From Bacteroidales bacterium (GTDB taxonomy: Bacteria > Bacteroidota > Bacteroidia > Bacteroidales > UBA932), in the NCBI GenBank assembly GCA_017429205.1, contig JAFRPH010000002.1, forward strand, positions 50,721 through 114,720: a DNA stretch of 64,000 nt. Direction: 5' to 3'. The stretch's first letter is position 1. Each line of letters opens with the position of its first letter. Positions 8,810 to 16,259 of the stretch are shown here, in pieces. Made by a program: the position numbers and the translations under genes. A model generated the notes under the pieces. It was not told the origin of the DNA. It was given only the letters and a program-made list of their open reading frames with translations, and made no database searches.

Positions 8810-10249
8810 CTATTTCACGGGCGTGAGGCCCAGCTCGGCGGCCTTTTCGCGCATCAGCGCGTCGGCGGCCTCGAAGGTGTTGGGAATGTCGCCGTCCAGG
8901 ATGGCGTTCTTGACGCACTCCTTGATCTGGCCGATGGTGTTGCAGGGACCGATGCCGAAGACTTCCATCACATAGTCGCCGGTGATGGGGTTCTTCCAGT
9001 TGCGGATCTTGTCCTTTTCCTCCACCTCCACCAGCTTCTCCTTCACCAGCTGGAAGTTGCGGTGCAGGCGGGCGACCTTCGCGGGGTTCTTGGAGGTGAT
9101 GTCCGCGTGGCAGAGGAGCATGAGGTCGTCGATGTCGTCGCCGGCGTCGAACAGGAGCCGGCGCACCGCGGAATCCGTCACCTCGTCGTCCACGAGGGCG
9201 ATCGGGCGCAGGTGCAGGTTCACCAGCTTCTGCACGTACTTCATTTTCTCGTTCAGCGGCATCTTCAGGTCCTGGAAGATCTTCGGGACCATCCGGGCGC
9301 CGATGACTTCGTGCCCGTGGAAGGTCCAGCCCTGGCCCGGCGCATAGCGCTTGGAGGCGGGCTTGCCGATGTCGTGCAGGAGCGCGGCCCAGCGGAGCCA
9401 GACATTCGGCTCGCCTTCCTCGCTTTCCGCCACGTTGTCAAGCACTTGCAGGGTATGGGAGAAGTTCTCCTTGTGGCCCTTTCCCTCGACGGTTTCCACG
9501 CCCTTGAGTTGCACCAGCTGCGGGAGGAACTGCTCCAGCAGGCCGGTTTCGTCCATCAGGCGGAACGCCATCGACGGTTTCCGGGTGACGAGCATCTTGT
9601 TCACCTCCTCCACGATGCGTTCGGAGGAGAGAATCTTCAGGCGGTCCTTCATCGCCCGCATCGCTTCCAGCGATTCCGGGACGATGGTAAAGGCGTGTTC
9701 GGGGGTGGAGAGCTGCGCGGCGAAGCGGATGGCGCGGAGCATGCGCAGCGGGTCGTCGCTGTAGGTCTGTTCGGGCTGGAGCGGGGTGCGGATGATGCCG
9801 GCCGCGAGGTCGCGGATGCCCCCGAAGGGATCGACCAAGGCGCCGAAATCCTCCTTGCACAGGCTGAACGCCATCGCGTTGATGGTGAAATCCCGCCGCA
9901 GCTGGTCCTCTTCCAGCGTTCCGTCCTCCACGATGGGCTTCCGGGAATCGCGGTTGTAGGACTCCTTGCGCGCGCCCACGAACTCCACCTCGATGCCCTT
10001 GTAGTGCAGCATCGCGGTGCCGAAGTTGCGGAACACGCTCACGTTCGTATGGACCTTTGCCGCCACGGCTTCCGCGAGCGCGATGCCGCTCCCCTCCACG
10101 ACGATGTCGATGTCCGTGTTGGGACGGCCCAGGAAGCAGTCGCGGACATAGCCGCCGATGACGAAGGCGCGCACCCCGAGGTCCGCCGCCACGTCCGACA
10201 CCAGCTTGAAGACCGGCGCGTCCAGGTATCCTTCCGTTATCGTCGACAT
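8810..10249 (-). CDS. cca: CCA tRNA nucleotidyltransferase with HD domain
   Basis: A 479-residue class II nucleotidyltransferase. It has GGYVRD and the metal-binding TDIDIVV near residues 25-50, RRDFTINAMAFSL after them, and an HD phosphohydrolase domain (LLHDIGKP) in the second half. It adds or repairs the 3' CCA of tRNAs; the two tRNA genes in this window do not encode CCA, consistent with need for it. The ATG at 10249 lies inside the end of the upstream HsdR_N-like gene (13-base overlap). Confidence 0.93.
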   Translation of the reverse strand: MSTITEGYLDAPVFKLVSDVAADLGVRAFVIGGYVRDCFLGRPNTDIDIVVEGSGIALAEAVAAKVHTNVSVFRNFGTAMLHYKGIEVEFVGARKESYNRDSRKPIVEDGTLEEDQLRRDFTINAMAFSLCKEDFGALVDPFGGIRDLAAGIIRTPLQPEQTYSDDPLRMLRAIRFAAQLSTPEHAFTIVPESLEAMRAMKDRLKILSSERIVEEVNKMLVTRKPSMAFRLMDETGLLEQFLPQLVQLKGVETVEGKGHKENFSHTLQVLDNVAESEEGEPNVWLRWAALLHDIGKPASKRYAPGQGWTFHGHEVIGARMVPKIFQDLKMPLNEKMKYVQKLVNLHLRPIALVDDEVTDSAVRRLLFDAGDDIDDLMLLCHADITSKNPAKVARLHRNFQLVKEKLVEVEEKDKIRNWKNPITGDYVMEVFGIGPCNTIGQIKECVKNAILDGDIPNTFEAADALMREKAAELGLTPVK

Positions 10250-10650
10250 AGCATATCCTCCCAGAGCGGGGCCTTTTCCACGAAGACGAACCCGTCCGCG
10301 TGCCGCTCGAACATAAAGGTCTTCAATCCGTTGGTAATCACGATGTAACGCACGTCCAGCGCGTTGTTGTAGCGGATGGCCTGGTCCACCACCTCCTGCG
10401 TCAGCTCCACCTCCGGCCGCTTGCATTCGACCACCAGGAGCGGATGCGCCTGCCGGTCATAGACGATGAGGTCGGCCCGGTAGTCGAGGCCGTTCCAGGA
10501 CAGGGAGACCTCGCTCATCATCATGTGCTCGGGCACCTTCATCCCCTCGTGCAGGACGGAGATGAACCACTGCCTGACCTCCTCCTCGGGGGTCAGCCGG
10601 ACGCTCTTTTTCCGGAGCGGGTCCCAAACCATATCGCTGTGAATCGGCAT
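10237..10650 (-). CDS. HsdR_N-like (type I restriction enzyme R N-terminal) nuclease-fold protein
   Basis: A 137-residue stand-alone protein with the PD-(D/E)XK core seen in HsdR N-terminal domains: RADLIVYDRQAHPLLVVECKRPEVEL (Asp, then ExK as ECK), followed by QAIRYNNALDVRYIVITNG. There is no helicase, specificity or methylase subunit around it, so it is not a restriction system. It sits at the head of the cca-xerC-hpf operon, a common place for this family in Bacteroidota. A -7 box TATCTTTG (10657-10664) ends only 7 bases before the ATG. Function unknown. Confidence 0.75.
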   Translation of the reverse strand: MPIHSDMVWDPLRKKSVRLTPEEEVRQWFISVLHEGMKVPEHMMMSEVSLSWNGLDYRADLIVYDRQAHPLLVVECKRPEVELTQEVVDQAIRYNNALDVRYIVITNGLKTFMFERHADGFVFVEKAPLWEDMLCRR

Positions 10651-10672
10651 TCGCTGCAAAGATAATAAAAAC

Positions 10673-13054
10673 CTACAAACCGGGCTCGATCAGGGAATGG
10701 CTGCGCGGCAGCATCACCCGGATCCGCGCCAGGTTTTCGGGGTCCAGATTGGAGCGGGAGAAGGGCACCGGCCGGGTGCAGGGGTCGTCCCCCGGATTCC
10801 GGCCGTACTTGAACTCATAGGTGAGCTTCCCGTCCGGAGTCAGGCAGGCGGGGTCGATTTCTGCAGTCGGGACGGAGATGAACGCATCCACCGCCACCGT
10901 CCCCTCTTCGGCCAGCAGGCCGTCCTCCCGGAGGAGGCGGTAGCACTCGACGGCCGTGTCATGGGCCGGGTCGATGAAGACGAGGTCCTCCGCCAGGAGG
11001 TCCCGGTAGGGGTAGTCTCCGTCCTTCCGATAATCCCGGAGCTCGCGGACCACCTTCTGCATCGTCTCCAGATGGAAAGGATAATGCGTACAGCCCAAGA
11101 TAATCGCCTTGAGCGGAACCGTGCTGCCGCTCAGGCGGTGCCGCTCCACGAGCGAGACCAGGTTGAAGCGGGCGTAGTTGGCGGCGGCGTTCAGCTGGAT
11201 GCCGTCCTTGGATCCCAGCAGGGCGTGCCGCTTCGTCTCGAAACGATAGACGGGAAGCAGGTACGCCTTGATGTCGGCGTCGCCGGTGCCGATGCGCGGT
11301 CCCCGGTAAGACGCCCGCGGCGCCTTCAGGCGCACGTCCACGAAATCCGGTTCCCCGTCCACGGCCTCGGCGAAGCCGTACCCGCTCTGGCTCACGACCG
11401 TCATCCGGCCGCCGACGCCCTGTTCGGCCGCCAGGGCCTTCAAGGTGCGTTCATAGGCGCCCGAAGAAATCGTTCCCTGGGTGGCGAGCACGCCGATGGC
11501 GAAAGGCTGTTCCTCATCGGCCAGGGCCTTCAGGGCCGCCTTGGAGCCGGCCTCGATGACCCCGATGACCTTCACGCCGTCGCCGGCCTCGTCCAGCTTT
11601 TTCCGCACCAGGTCCAGCCCGTAGGCCGTCGCCGTGTTGCAGCCGATGACGAGAATCTTGCAACGGCCCTTCCAGCCGGAGGGTTCCTTCTCGGCGGCAT
11701 CCCGGCTATACCGGTCGCCCATCAGGAAATCGGCGTCGGCGACCACCAGTTGCCGCAGGTAGTCCGCCTTGCCGGCCGCGTCGTAGGTGCCGTAGGGCAT
11801 ATTGGCCTGGTCGGCCAGGTACTGGAACTTTTCCCGGCCCAGGTCCGGCACGCCGTCCGCCCGCTCGGCCCCGGTCCCGTTGTCAAAGGCGTCCAGATCC
11901 AGCAGCTTTTCCAGCACGGTCAAACCGCCCGTCCCGGAATCGAACACGCCGATCGCCTGCTCCGGCGCGGGAACCTGCCCGGAAAGGCGCAGGGCCTGGC
12001 GGATGACCGGGAGAACGAGGTCCACGTAGCGCTGCATGCCGAGGTCCGTCAGGTGGATCGTATCGGCGGTGGTCTCGCCGTCCGGCATCGTCATCGCCCA
12101 GGCGGGGATGTAGAAGATCAGCTTCTCCCCCTGGCTCTGCAGGCGTTCGAAGAGGGCCTTCTGCTCGAAGTTCTTGTCCTCCACCTCCTTCCGGATGGCG
12201 CTGTCGAACAGCGTGTGCGGGAAGATAACATCTTCGATGAAGATCACCGGCACGTCGGGATGCGCGTCGCGGAGGATGCGGAAGAATTCCTCGCCGTGCT
12301 CCTTGATCATCGGGGCGTAGGCGTTGGGCGCGTAGTCCAGCACATACACGGCCGGATCGGGCACGGAGGCCATCAGGTGGGCGATTTCCGGGTCCAGCAG
12401 GGCGTTCCCGCTGAAGCCCAGGTTGATGACCTCGCGGTCCAGGGCGCGGGAAATCATGTTCGTATGGGCCATGCCCGGCCGGCTCGCGCTGCACCCTTGC
12501 AGGATGCTGGTGCCGTACATCACGACCGGACGTTCCGTGCGCGGCGTCCGGGCAACCGGCTGCTCCAGGGAAGCCCCCTCGTCGACACCGATTTCGAGGG
12601 AATCGACCCCGTCATACAGCGACAGGTAAAGCATATACTCCCGCCACTCCGGGGTCATATTCTTGACCAGGCAGTCGGTGCTCGTCTTCTCCTGCGAAGG
12701 CCGTCCGACGCCGGCGGGACGCCAGACGCCGTCGACCAGGATGTACAAGTCCAACCCCCGGACGCCCGTCGGATTCATGTTCGACAGCCAGCTCCCGTAG
12801 GTCGATGTCCACCGCGCGTGAATGGCCGTGGAGTTGGACCGGAAGCGGATGTACAGGCCCGCGCTCTGGGTGCCGAGGCGCCAGACGGCGGGGCGGGAAA
12901 CGCCCTCGAGGGCGGCCGGAAGCCGCTGGTAGCGGGTTTTCGTCGCATCGGACGCCTTTCCGTACACGGGGAAGGCCGATGCGTCCGTGAACACCTGGGC
13001 GGACAGGTTCAGCGCCAGGAAAGCGGCGGCGAGGAGGGTCAGGATCTTTTTCAT
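10673..13054 (-). CDS. Exported SGNH hydrolase fused to a glutamate/aspartate racemase domain
   Basis: A single 793-residue frame. It starts with a signal peptide (MKKILTLLAAAFLALNLSAQ), then a jelly-roll-like N-terminal domain (about 25-165) and an SGNH hydrolase (about 175-355: GTSILQGCSAS nucleophile block, NLGFSGNALLD, and DTIHLTDLG with the Asp/His pair). From about residue 363 it becomes a MurI-type racemase: AIGVFDSGTGGLTVLEKL, MPYGTY, IGCNTATA (about 473), IGVLATQGTISSGAYERTL and LGCTHYPFH (about 655), both catalytic cysteines present. The racemase half is about 430 residues, longer than usual MurI. ATGA overlap with the upstream acyltransferase gene makes it the last gene of the lipid operon. 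An in-frame ATG at about 12036 could give a cytoplasmic racemase alone. Confidence 0.85.
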   Translation of the reverse strand: MKKILTLLAAAFLALNLSAQVFTDASAFPVYGKASDATKTRYQRLPAALEGVSRPAVWRLGTQSAGLYIRFRSNSTAIHARWTSTYGSWLSNMNPTGVRGLDLYILVDGVWRPAGVGRPSQEKTSTDCLVKNMTPEWREYMLYLSLYDGVDSLEIGVDEGASLEQPVARTPRTERPVVMYGTSILQGCSASRPGMAHTNMISRALDREVINLGFSGNALLDPEIAHLMASVPDPAVYVLDYAPNAYAPMIKEHGEEFFRILRDAHPDVPVIFIEDVIFPHTLFDSAIRKEVEDKNFEQKALFERLQSQGEKLIFYIPAWAMTMPDGETTADTIHLTDLGMQRYVDLVLPVIRQALRLSGQVPAPEQAIGVFDSGTGGLTVLEKLLDLDAFDNGTGAERADGVPDLGREKFQYLADQANMPYGTYDAAGKADYLRQLVVADADFLMGDRYSRDAAEKEPSGWKGRCKILVIGCNTATAYGLDLVRKKLDEAGDGVKVIGVIEAGSKAALKALADEEQPFAIGVLATQGTISSGAYERTLKALAAEQGVGGRMTVVSQSGYGFAEAVDGEPDFVDVRLKAPRASYRGPRIGTGDADIKAYLLPVYRFETKRHALLGSKDGIQLNAAANYARFNLVSLVERHRLSGSTVPLKAIILGCTHYPFHLETMQKVVRELRDYRKDGDYPYRDLLAEDLVFIDPAHDTAVECYRLLREDGLLAEEGTVAVDAFISVPTAEIDPACLTPDGKLTYEFKYGRNPGDDPCTRPVPFSRSNLDPENLARIRVMLPRSHSLIEPGL

Positions 13055-14121
13055 AGGAGGGGTCCGGCGTAGATTTTCACGACAGTGTTCCGCAATTCCT
13101 CCGGAACGGCGGCGAGATGGGCTTCGAAGGCGGCCTTGTCCCGGGGCGTGTAGCCCTCGGACGAATTGCCTTCCAGGTAGTCCGCGGCGATGCGGTTGTT
13201 CGGCCAGATCCGGTACCCGGCCCGGATGCGCCGGTCGATGAGGGCCGCCGTCTCGCGGCAGAAGGTATTGACGGGAAGGTCCTGCCAGGGCGCGAGGTCC
13301 TCCGCCGTCACCGGGTCGCAGACCGTATAGTGGACCCGGCCCTTGGGCTGGGTGATGCCGGTGAGGATGCTTTTCAGGTCCTCCCCGGGCTTCTTTTCGT
13401 AATAGCGGTCCCGCTCCAGCGCGGTCAGCTCCGCCGCCTTCAGCACGTCGCAGGGCTCCCATTCGTAGGAAACGGCGAGCGGCACGATGTGCAGGTCCAG
13501 GATGTCGCCCGCCAGCGAGAACATCTTGATGATGCCCTGGTCCGTCGCGTCCACCCCGTCCTTCGTCCGCCCGTTCCGCTGGGCGATCCAGACGGACTCC
13601 CCTTTCTCGGTGATGGTCCACCGGATATACTCCGACAGGCGCACCGAACTGGTCAGGAACGCCCGGGGAGAGGAGACCGTCGACGGCCGCTCCACCCGGA
13701 ACATCTTGTTGGACTTTCCGAAATCCACCACCAGGCCGCCCTGCATCAGGTTCGCCCCGAAGGTGATCTCGGACGTCCGGAGACCGGCGCGGCGCAGCAG
13801 CACTTGCAGGAAAGCGGCGTCCATCACGATGTCGCGGTGGTTGGAGACGAAGAGATAGCTCACCGCAGGGTCCAGCTTCTCCATGCCCTCCACGGTCACT
13901 CCGTCAGTCGTCTTGTCCATCAGGGCTTCCACCACGGGCATCATGAAACGGACTTGGAACTCCTCCACGTTCCGGCATGAAACCACGGAGGAGACCACCT
14001 CCTCGAACGGTTTTTCCGGGAACAGATAGCCGCACACCACCCGGAACTCGGGATAGGCGACGAGACGCCGCATCGCGGCCGGAATCTCCGCGTCGGTATA
14101 GGGGCGGATGTCGTCAAACAT
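13051..14121 (-). CDS. PlsC-like 1-acylglycerol-3-phosphate acyltransferase family protein
   Basis: A 356-residue acyltransferase-fold protein. The catalytic block reads YLFVSNHRDIVMD (His95), with five rather than four residues between His and the final Asp, a variant form; WIAQRNGRTKDG takes the place of the FPEGTRS substrate-binding motif. There is no signal peptide, so it acts at the inner face of the cytoplasmic membrane. It overlaps the PaaK-like ligase by 8 bases and the SGNH-racemase gene by ATGA. It is a second acyltransferase in the operon besides the MMPL-fused one and may use an unusual acceptor. Confidence 0.75.
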   Translation of the reverse strand: MFDDIRPYTDAEIPAAMRRLVAYPEFRVVCGYLFPEKPFEEVVSSVVSCRNVEEFQVRFMMPVVEALMDKTTDGVTVEGMEKLDPAVSYLFVSNHRDIVMDAAFLQVLLRRAGLRTSEITFGANLMQGGLVVDFGKSNKMFRVERPSTVSSPRAFLTSSVRLSEYIRWTITEKGESVWIAQRNGRTKDGVDATDQGIIKMFSLAGDILDLHIVPLAVSYEWEPCDVLKAAELTALERDRYYEKKPGEDLKSILTGITQPKGRVHYTVCDPVTAEDLAPWQDLPVNTFCRETAALIDRRIRAGYRIWPNNRIAADYLEGNSSEGYTPRDKAAFEAHLAAVPEELRNTVVKIYAGPLL

Positions 14122-15412
14122 GCTTGGGTCGGTTGTCGATGAATTTCACGGGTTTGCGGGACTTGGCGGGATACAGGATGGCCGCCACCTCCGCCGGAGG
14201 GCAGATCTCGATGCGGGGCGCCACCCGGATGCGGGAGCGGAAGCGGTCCTTGAGGTCCTTCACGGCGTCGAACTCCGGCTGGTACTTGAGGCCCAGCTTC
14301 ACGAGCACGTCGTCCGTGCCGGCGTCGCTTTCGTCGACGATGACCACGTAGTTCTCCACATAGTCCGCATTGTCCAGCACGTCGTTCACGGCCGGCGGAT
14401 AGAGGGTGGTACCCTTGAGCTTGATCATATTGTTTTTGCGGCCCACGAGCGGGGTCAGGCGGTACGACCAGCGGCCGCACTTGCACTGTTCCGTGACCTT
14501 CGCGGCCATGTCGCCCGTGCGGAAGCGCAGGAGCGGCATTCCCTCCACGCCCAGGGTTGTGACCACGATCTCGCCCACTTCCCCGTCGGGCACCGGCAGG
14601 TTGTCCTCGCCGATGATCTCCACGATGATGAGCTCCGGATGGACGTGTCCGCCGCAGCCGTACGGGCACTCGGAGAAGGTCGCGCCCATCTCGGTGGAGG
14701 AATAGGTCGCGAACAGCTCCACGTCCCATTTCTCCTTGATCCGGCGGCCCAGGAGGTTCAAGTCGAACTGCTGGTCCCGCAGGCCCTCGCCGATGCCGAT
14801 GATCCGCCGGACCGAGGAATTCTTGTAGTCGATGCCGTGCTCCTCCGCGTACTGGATCAGGCGCAGGATGAAGGACGGGACGCACATGATGGTGTCCGGC
14901 TTCAGCCGCTGGATGGTGTCCCACTGCAGTTCGGGGATGCCGTTGCCCACGCGGATGATGCTGGCGCCGAGCTTCCGGATGCCCAGGAAGTAGGCCAGGC
15001 CCGCCATGAAGCGCTTGTCGATGGTGGTCATCAGCTGGACGATGTCCCCAGGCTTCACGCCGGCGCACGCGAAGGATTTCTCCTCGTTGAACGCGAGGCG
15101 GTCCAGATCCTTGTCCGTGCAGCCGAAGGTCACAGGGTCCCCCAGCGTGCCGGAAGTCGTGACGTAATCCACGATCTTCTCCTTGGGGCAGCACAGGAAA
15201 TCGTCGTTGAACAGCTGCAGGTCCTTCTTTTCGGTGAAGGGAATCTTCACCAGGTCCTCCAGCGTCCGGATCTTCGCGATGTCGATGTGATAGCTCTCGA
15301 ACATCCGCTGATAGTACTTCGAATGCTCGGCCAAGTATTGCAGGGCCTCCGCGAGGCGCCCTTCCTGATAGGCCTTGATGGCTTCGGGCCTTTCGAACTC
15401 AATGTCTGCCAT
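14114..15412 (-). CDS. PaaK/coenzyme F390 synthetase-type acyl-adenylate ligase
   Basis: A 432-residue phenylacetate-CoA ligase-family enzyme. The AMP-binding loop is TTSGTLGDP (85-93); YSSTEMGATFSECPYGCGGHVHPE and CKCGRW supply the family's cysteine/histidine metal site, and RTGD and GRKNNMIKLKGTTLYP are the later adenylation motifs. It activates an aryl or acyl acid with ATP. In flexirubin and aryl-polyene clusters such ligases activate the aromatic starter or tail; here the substrate is unknown. It overlaps both neighbours by 14 and 8 bases. Confidence 0.85.
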   Translation of the reverse strand: MADIEFERPEAIKAYQEGRLAEALQYLAEHSKYYQRMFESYHIDIAKIRTLEDLVKIPFTEKKDLQLFNDDFLCCPKEKIVDYVTTSGTLGDPVTFGCTDKDLDRLAFNEEKSFACAGVKPGDIVQLMTTIDKRFMAGLAYFLGIRKLGASIIRVGNGIPELQWDTIQRLKPDTIMCVPSFILRLIQYAEEHGIDYKNSSVRRIIGIGEGLRDQQFDLNLLGRRIKEKWDVELFATYSSTEMGATFSECPYGCGGHVHPELIIVEIIGEDNLPVPDGEVGEIVVTTLGVEGMPLLRFRTGDMAAKVTEQCKCGRWSYRLTPLVGRKNNMIKLKGTTLYPPAVNDVLDNADYVENYVVIVDESDAGTDDVLVKLGLKYQPEFDAVKDLKDRFRSRIRVAPRIEICPPAEVAAILYPAKSRKPVKFIDNRPKHV

Positions 15413-16259
15413 AGTCGATCTCTGCTATCCAATCGAGGAACTCGGCCTGCCAACGGGCCGTTTCCTCCGTAAATTTCTCCTTGTCGGCGCCGAACCCGTG
15501 CCCACCCACGTGGTACCGGATGGTGCGGTGCGGCACGCCCTTCTCCGTCAAGGCGGCGTCCAGCAGATCCGCATTGTGCGGGTCCACCACCGGGTCGTCG
15601 TCGCATCGGAGCAGGAACACGGGCGGCGTATCAGGCCTCACGTGGCACTCCAGCGAGAGGGAGTCCCGCATCACCTGATTGCCGGTCCTTCCGTCGCCCA
15701 ACAGACCGCGCCGGGAACGGGCGTGGGTGCTGGGATCGCGCATGGACACGACCGGATAGATCGGCGCCACGAAATCCGGACGAAGGGAGGTTCCCGCCGC
15801 GCGCTCCGTGAAATCCGTCCCGAAAAACTCCGCGGCCGACATCACCAGGTGACCGCCGGCGGAAAAGCCCATCGCCCCCACAGGACCGTCGTACTGCCGC
15901 CGGACCAGGGTGATGGCCCGCTGCAGGTCCGCGATCATGTCCGGATGGCGGTTGCCGCCGAACACGGCCCGCGTATGGAACGTGAAATTGAACCAGCCGC
16001 CCGTGCGGTACAGGAGCACATAGGCGGCAAAGCCCTCTGAGGCGAGCCACTCGCCTACCAGCTCGCCTTCCCCCTCCTTGTCCAGCCAGAAATAGCTGCC
16101 GCCCGGGCACACGACAACGGCGGCCTTCGGCTCGCCTTCCGGCAGATAGGCCTTCAGCGTGGAACCGGCGTGCACGGACGTGCCCTCCCAGATCTTCACG
16201 GTCTGGGCCTGCAGGGCCGTGCAGAGCACGAGGAAAAGAAGGGTCAGGATTCTTCGCAT
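15399..16259 (-). CDS. Exported alpha/beta hydrolase (BD-FAE/acetyl-esterase type)
   Basis: A 286-residue esterase. The start at 16259 gives a clean signal peptide (MRRILTLLFLVLCTALQAQ). The oxyanion loop CPGGSYFWLDKEGEG (51-65), nucleophile elbow GFSAGGH (Ser133), Asp in RCDDDPVVD and His in VGGHGFG complete the triad. Such enzymes remove acetyl or feruloyl groups from polysaccharides, but its place in the lipid operon (16-base overlap with the MMPL fusion, 14 with the ligase) suggests it may trim or transfer an acyl group on the operon's product in the periplasm. Confidence 0.8.
   Translation of the reverse strand: MRRILTLLFLVLCTALQAQTVKIWEGTSVHAGSTLKAYLPEGEPKAAVVVCPGGSYFWLDKEGEGELVGEWLASEGFAAYVLLYRTGGWFNFTFHTRAVFGGNRHPDMIADLQRAITLVRRQYDGPVGAMGFSAGGHLVMSAAEFFGTDFTERAAGTSLRPDFVAPIYPVVSMRDPSTHARSRRGLLGDGRTGNQVMRDSLSLECHVRPDTPPVFLLRCDDDPVVDPHNADLLDAALTEKGVPHRTIRYHVGGHGFGADKEKFTEETARWQAEFLDWIAEIDYGRH

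Noticed and set aside
10237..10650. A type I restriction-modification system
   Set aside because: Only the HsdR N-terminal fold is present; no helicase, HsdS or HsdM gene lies nearby.
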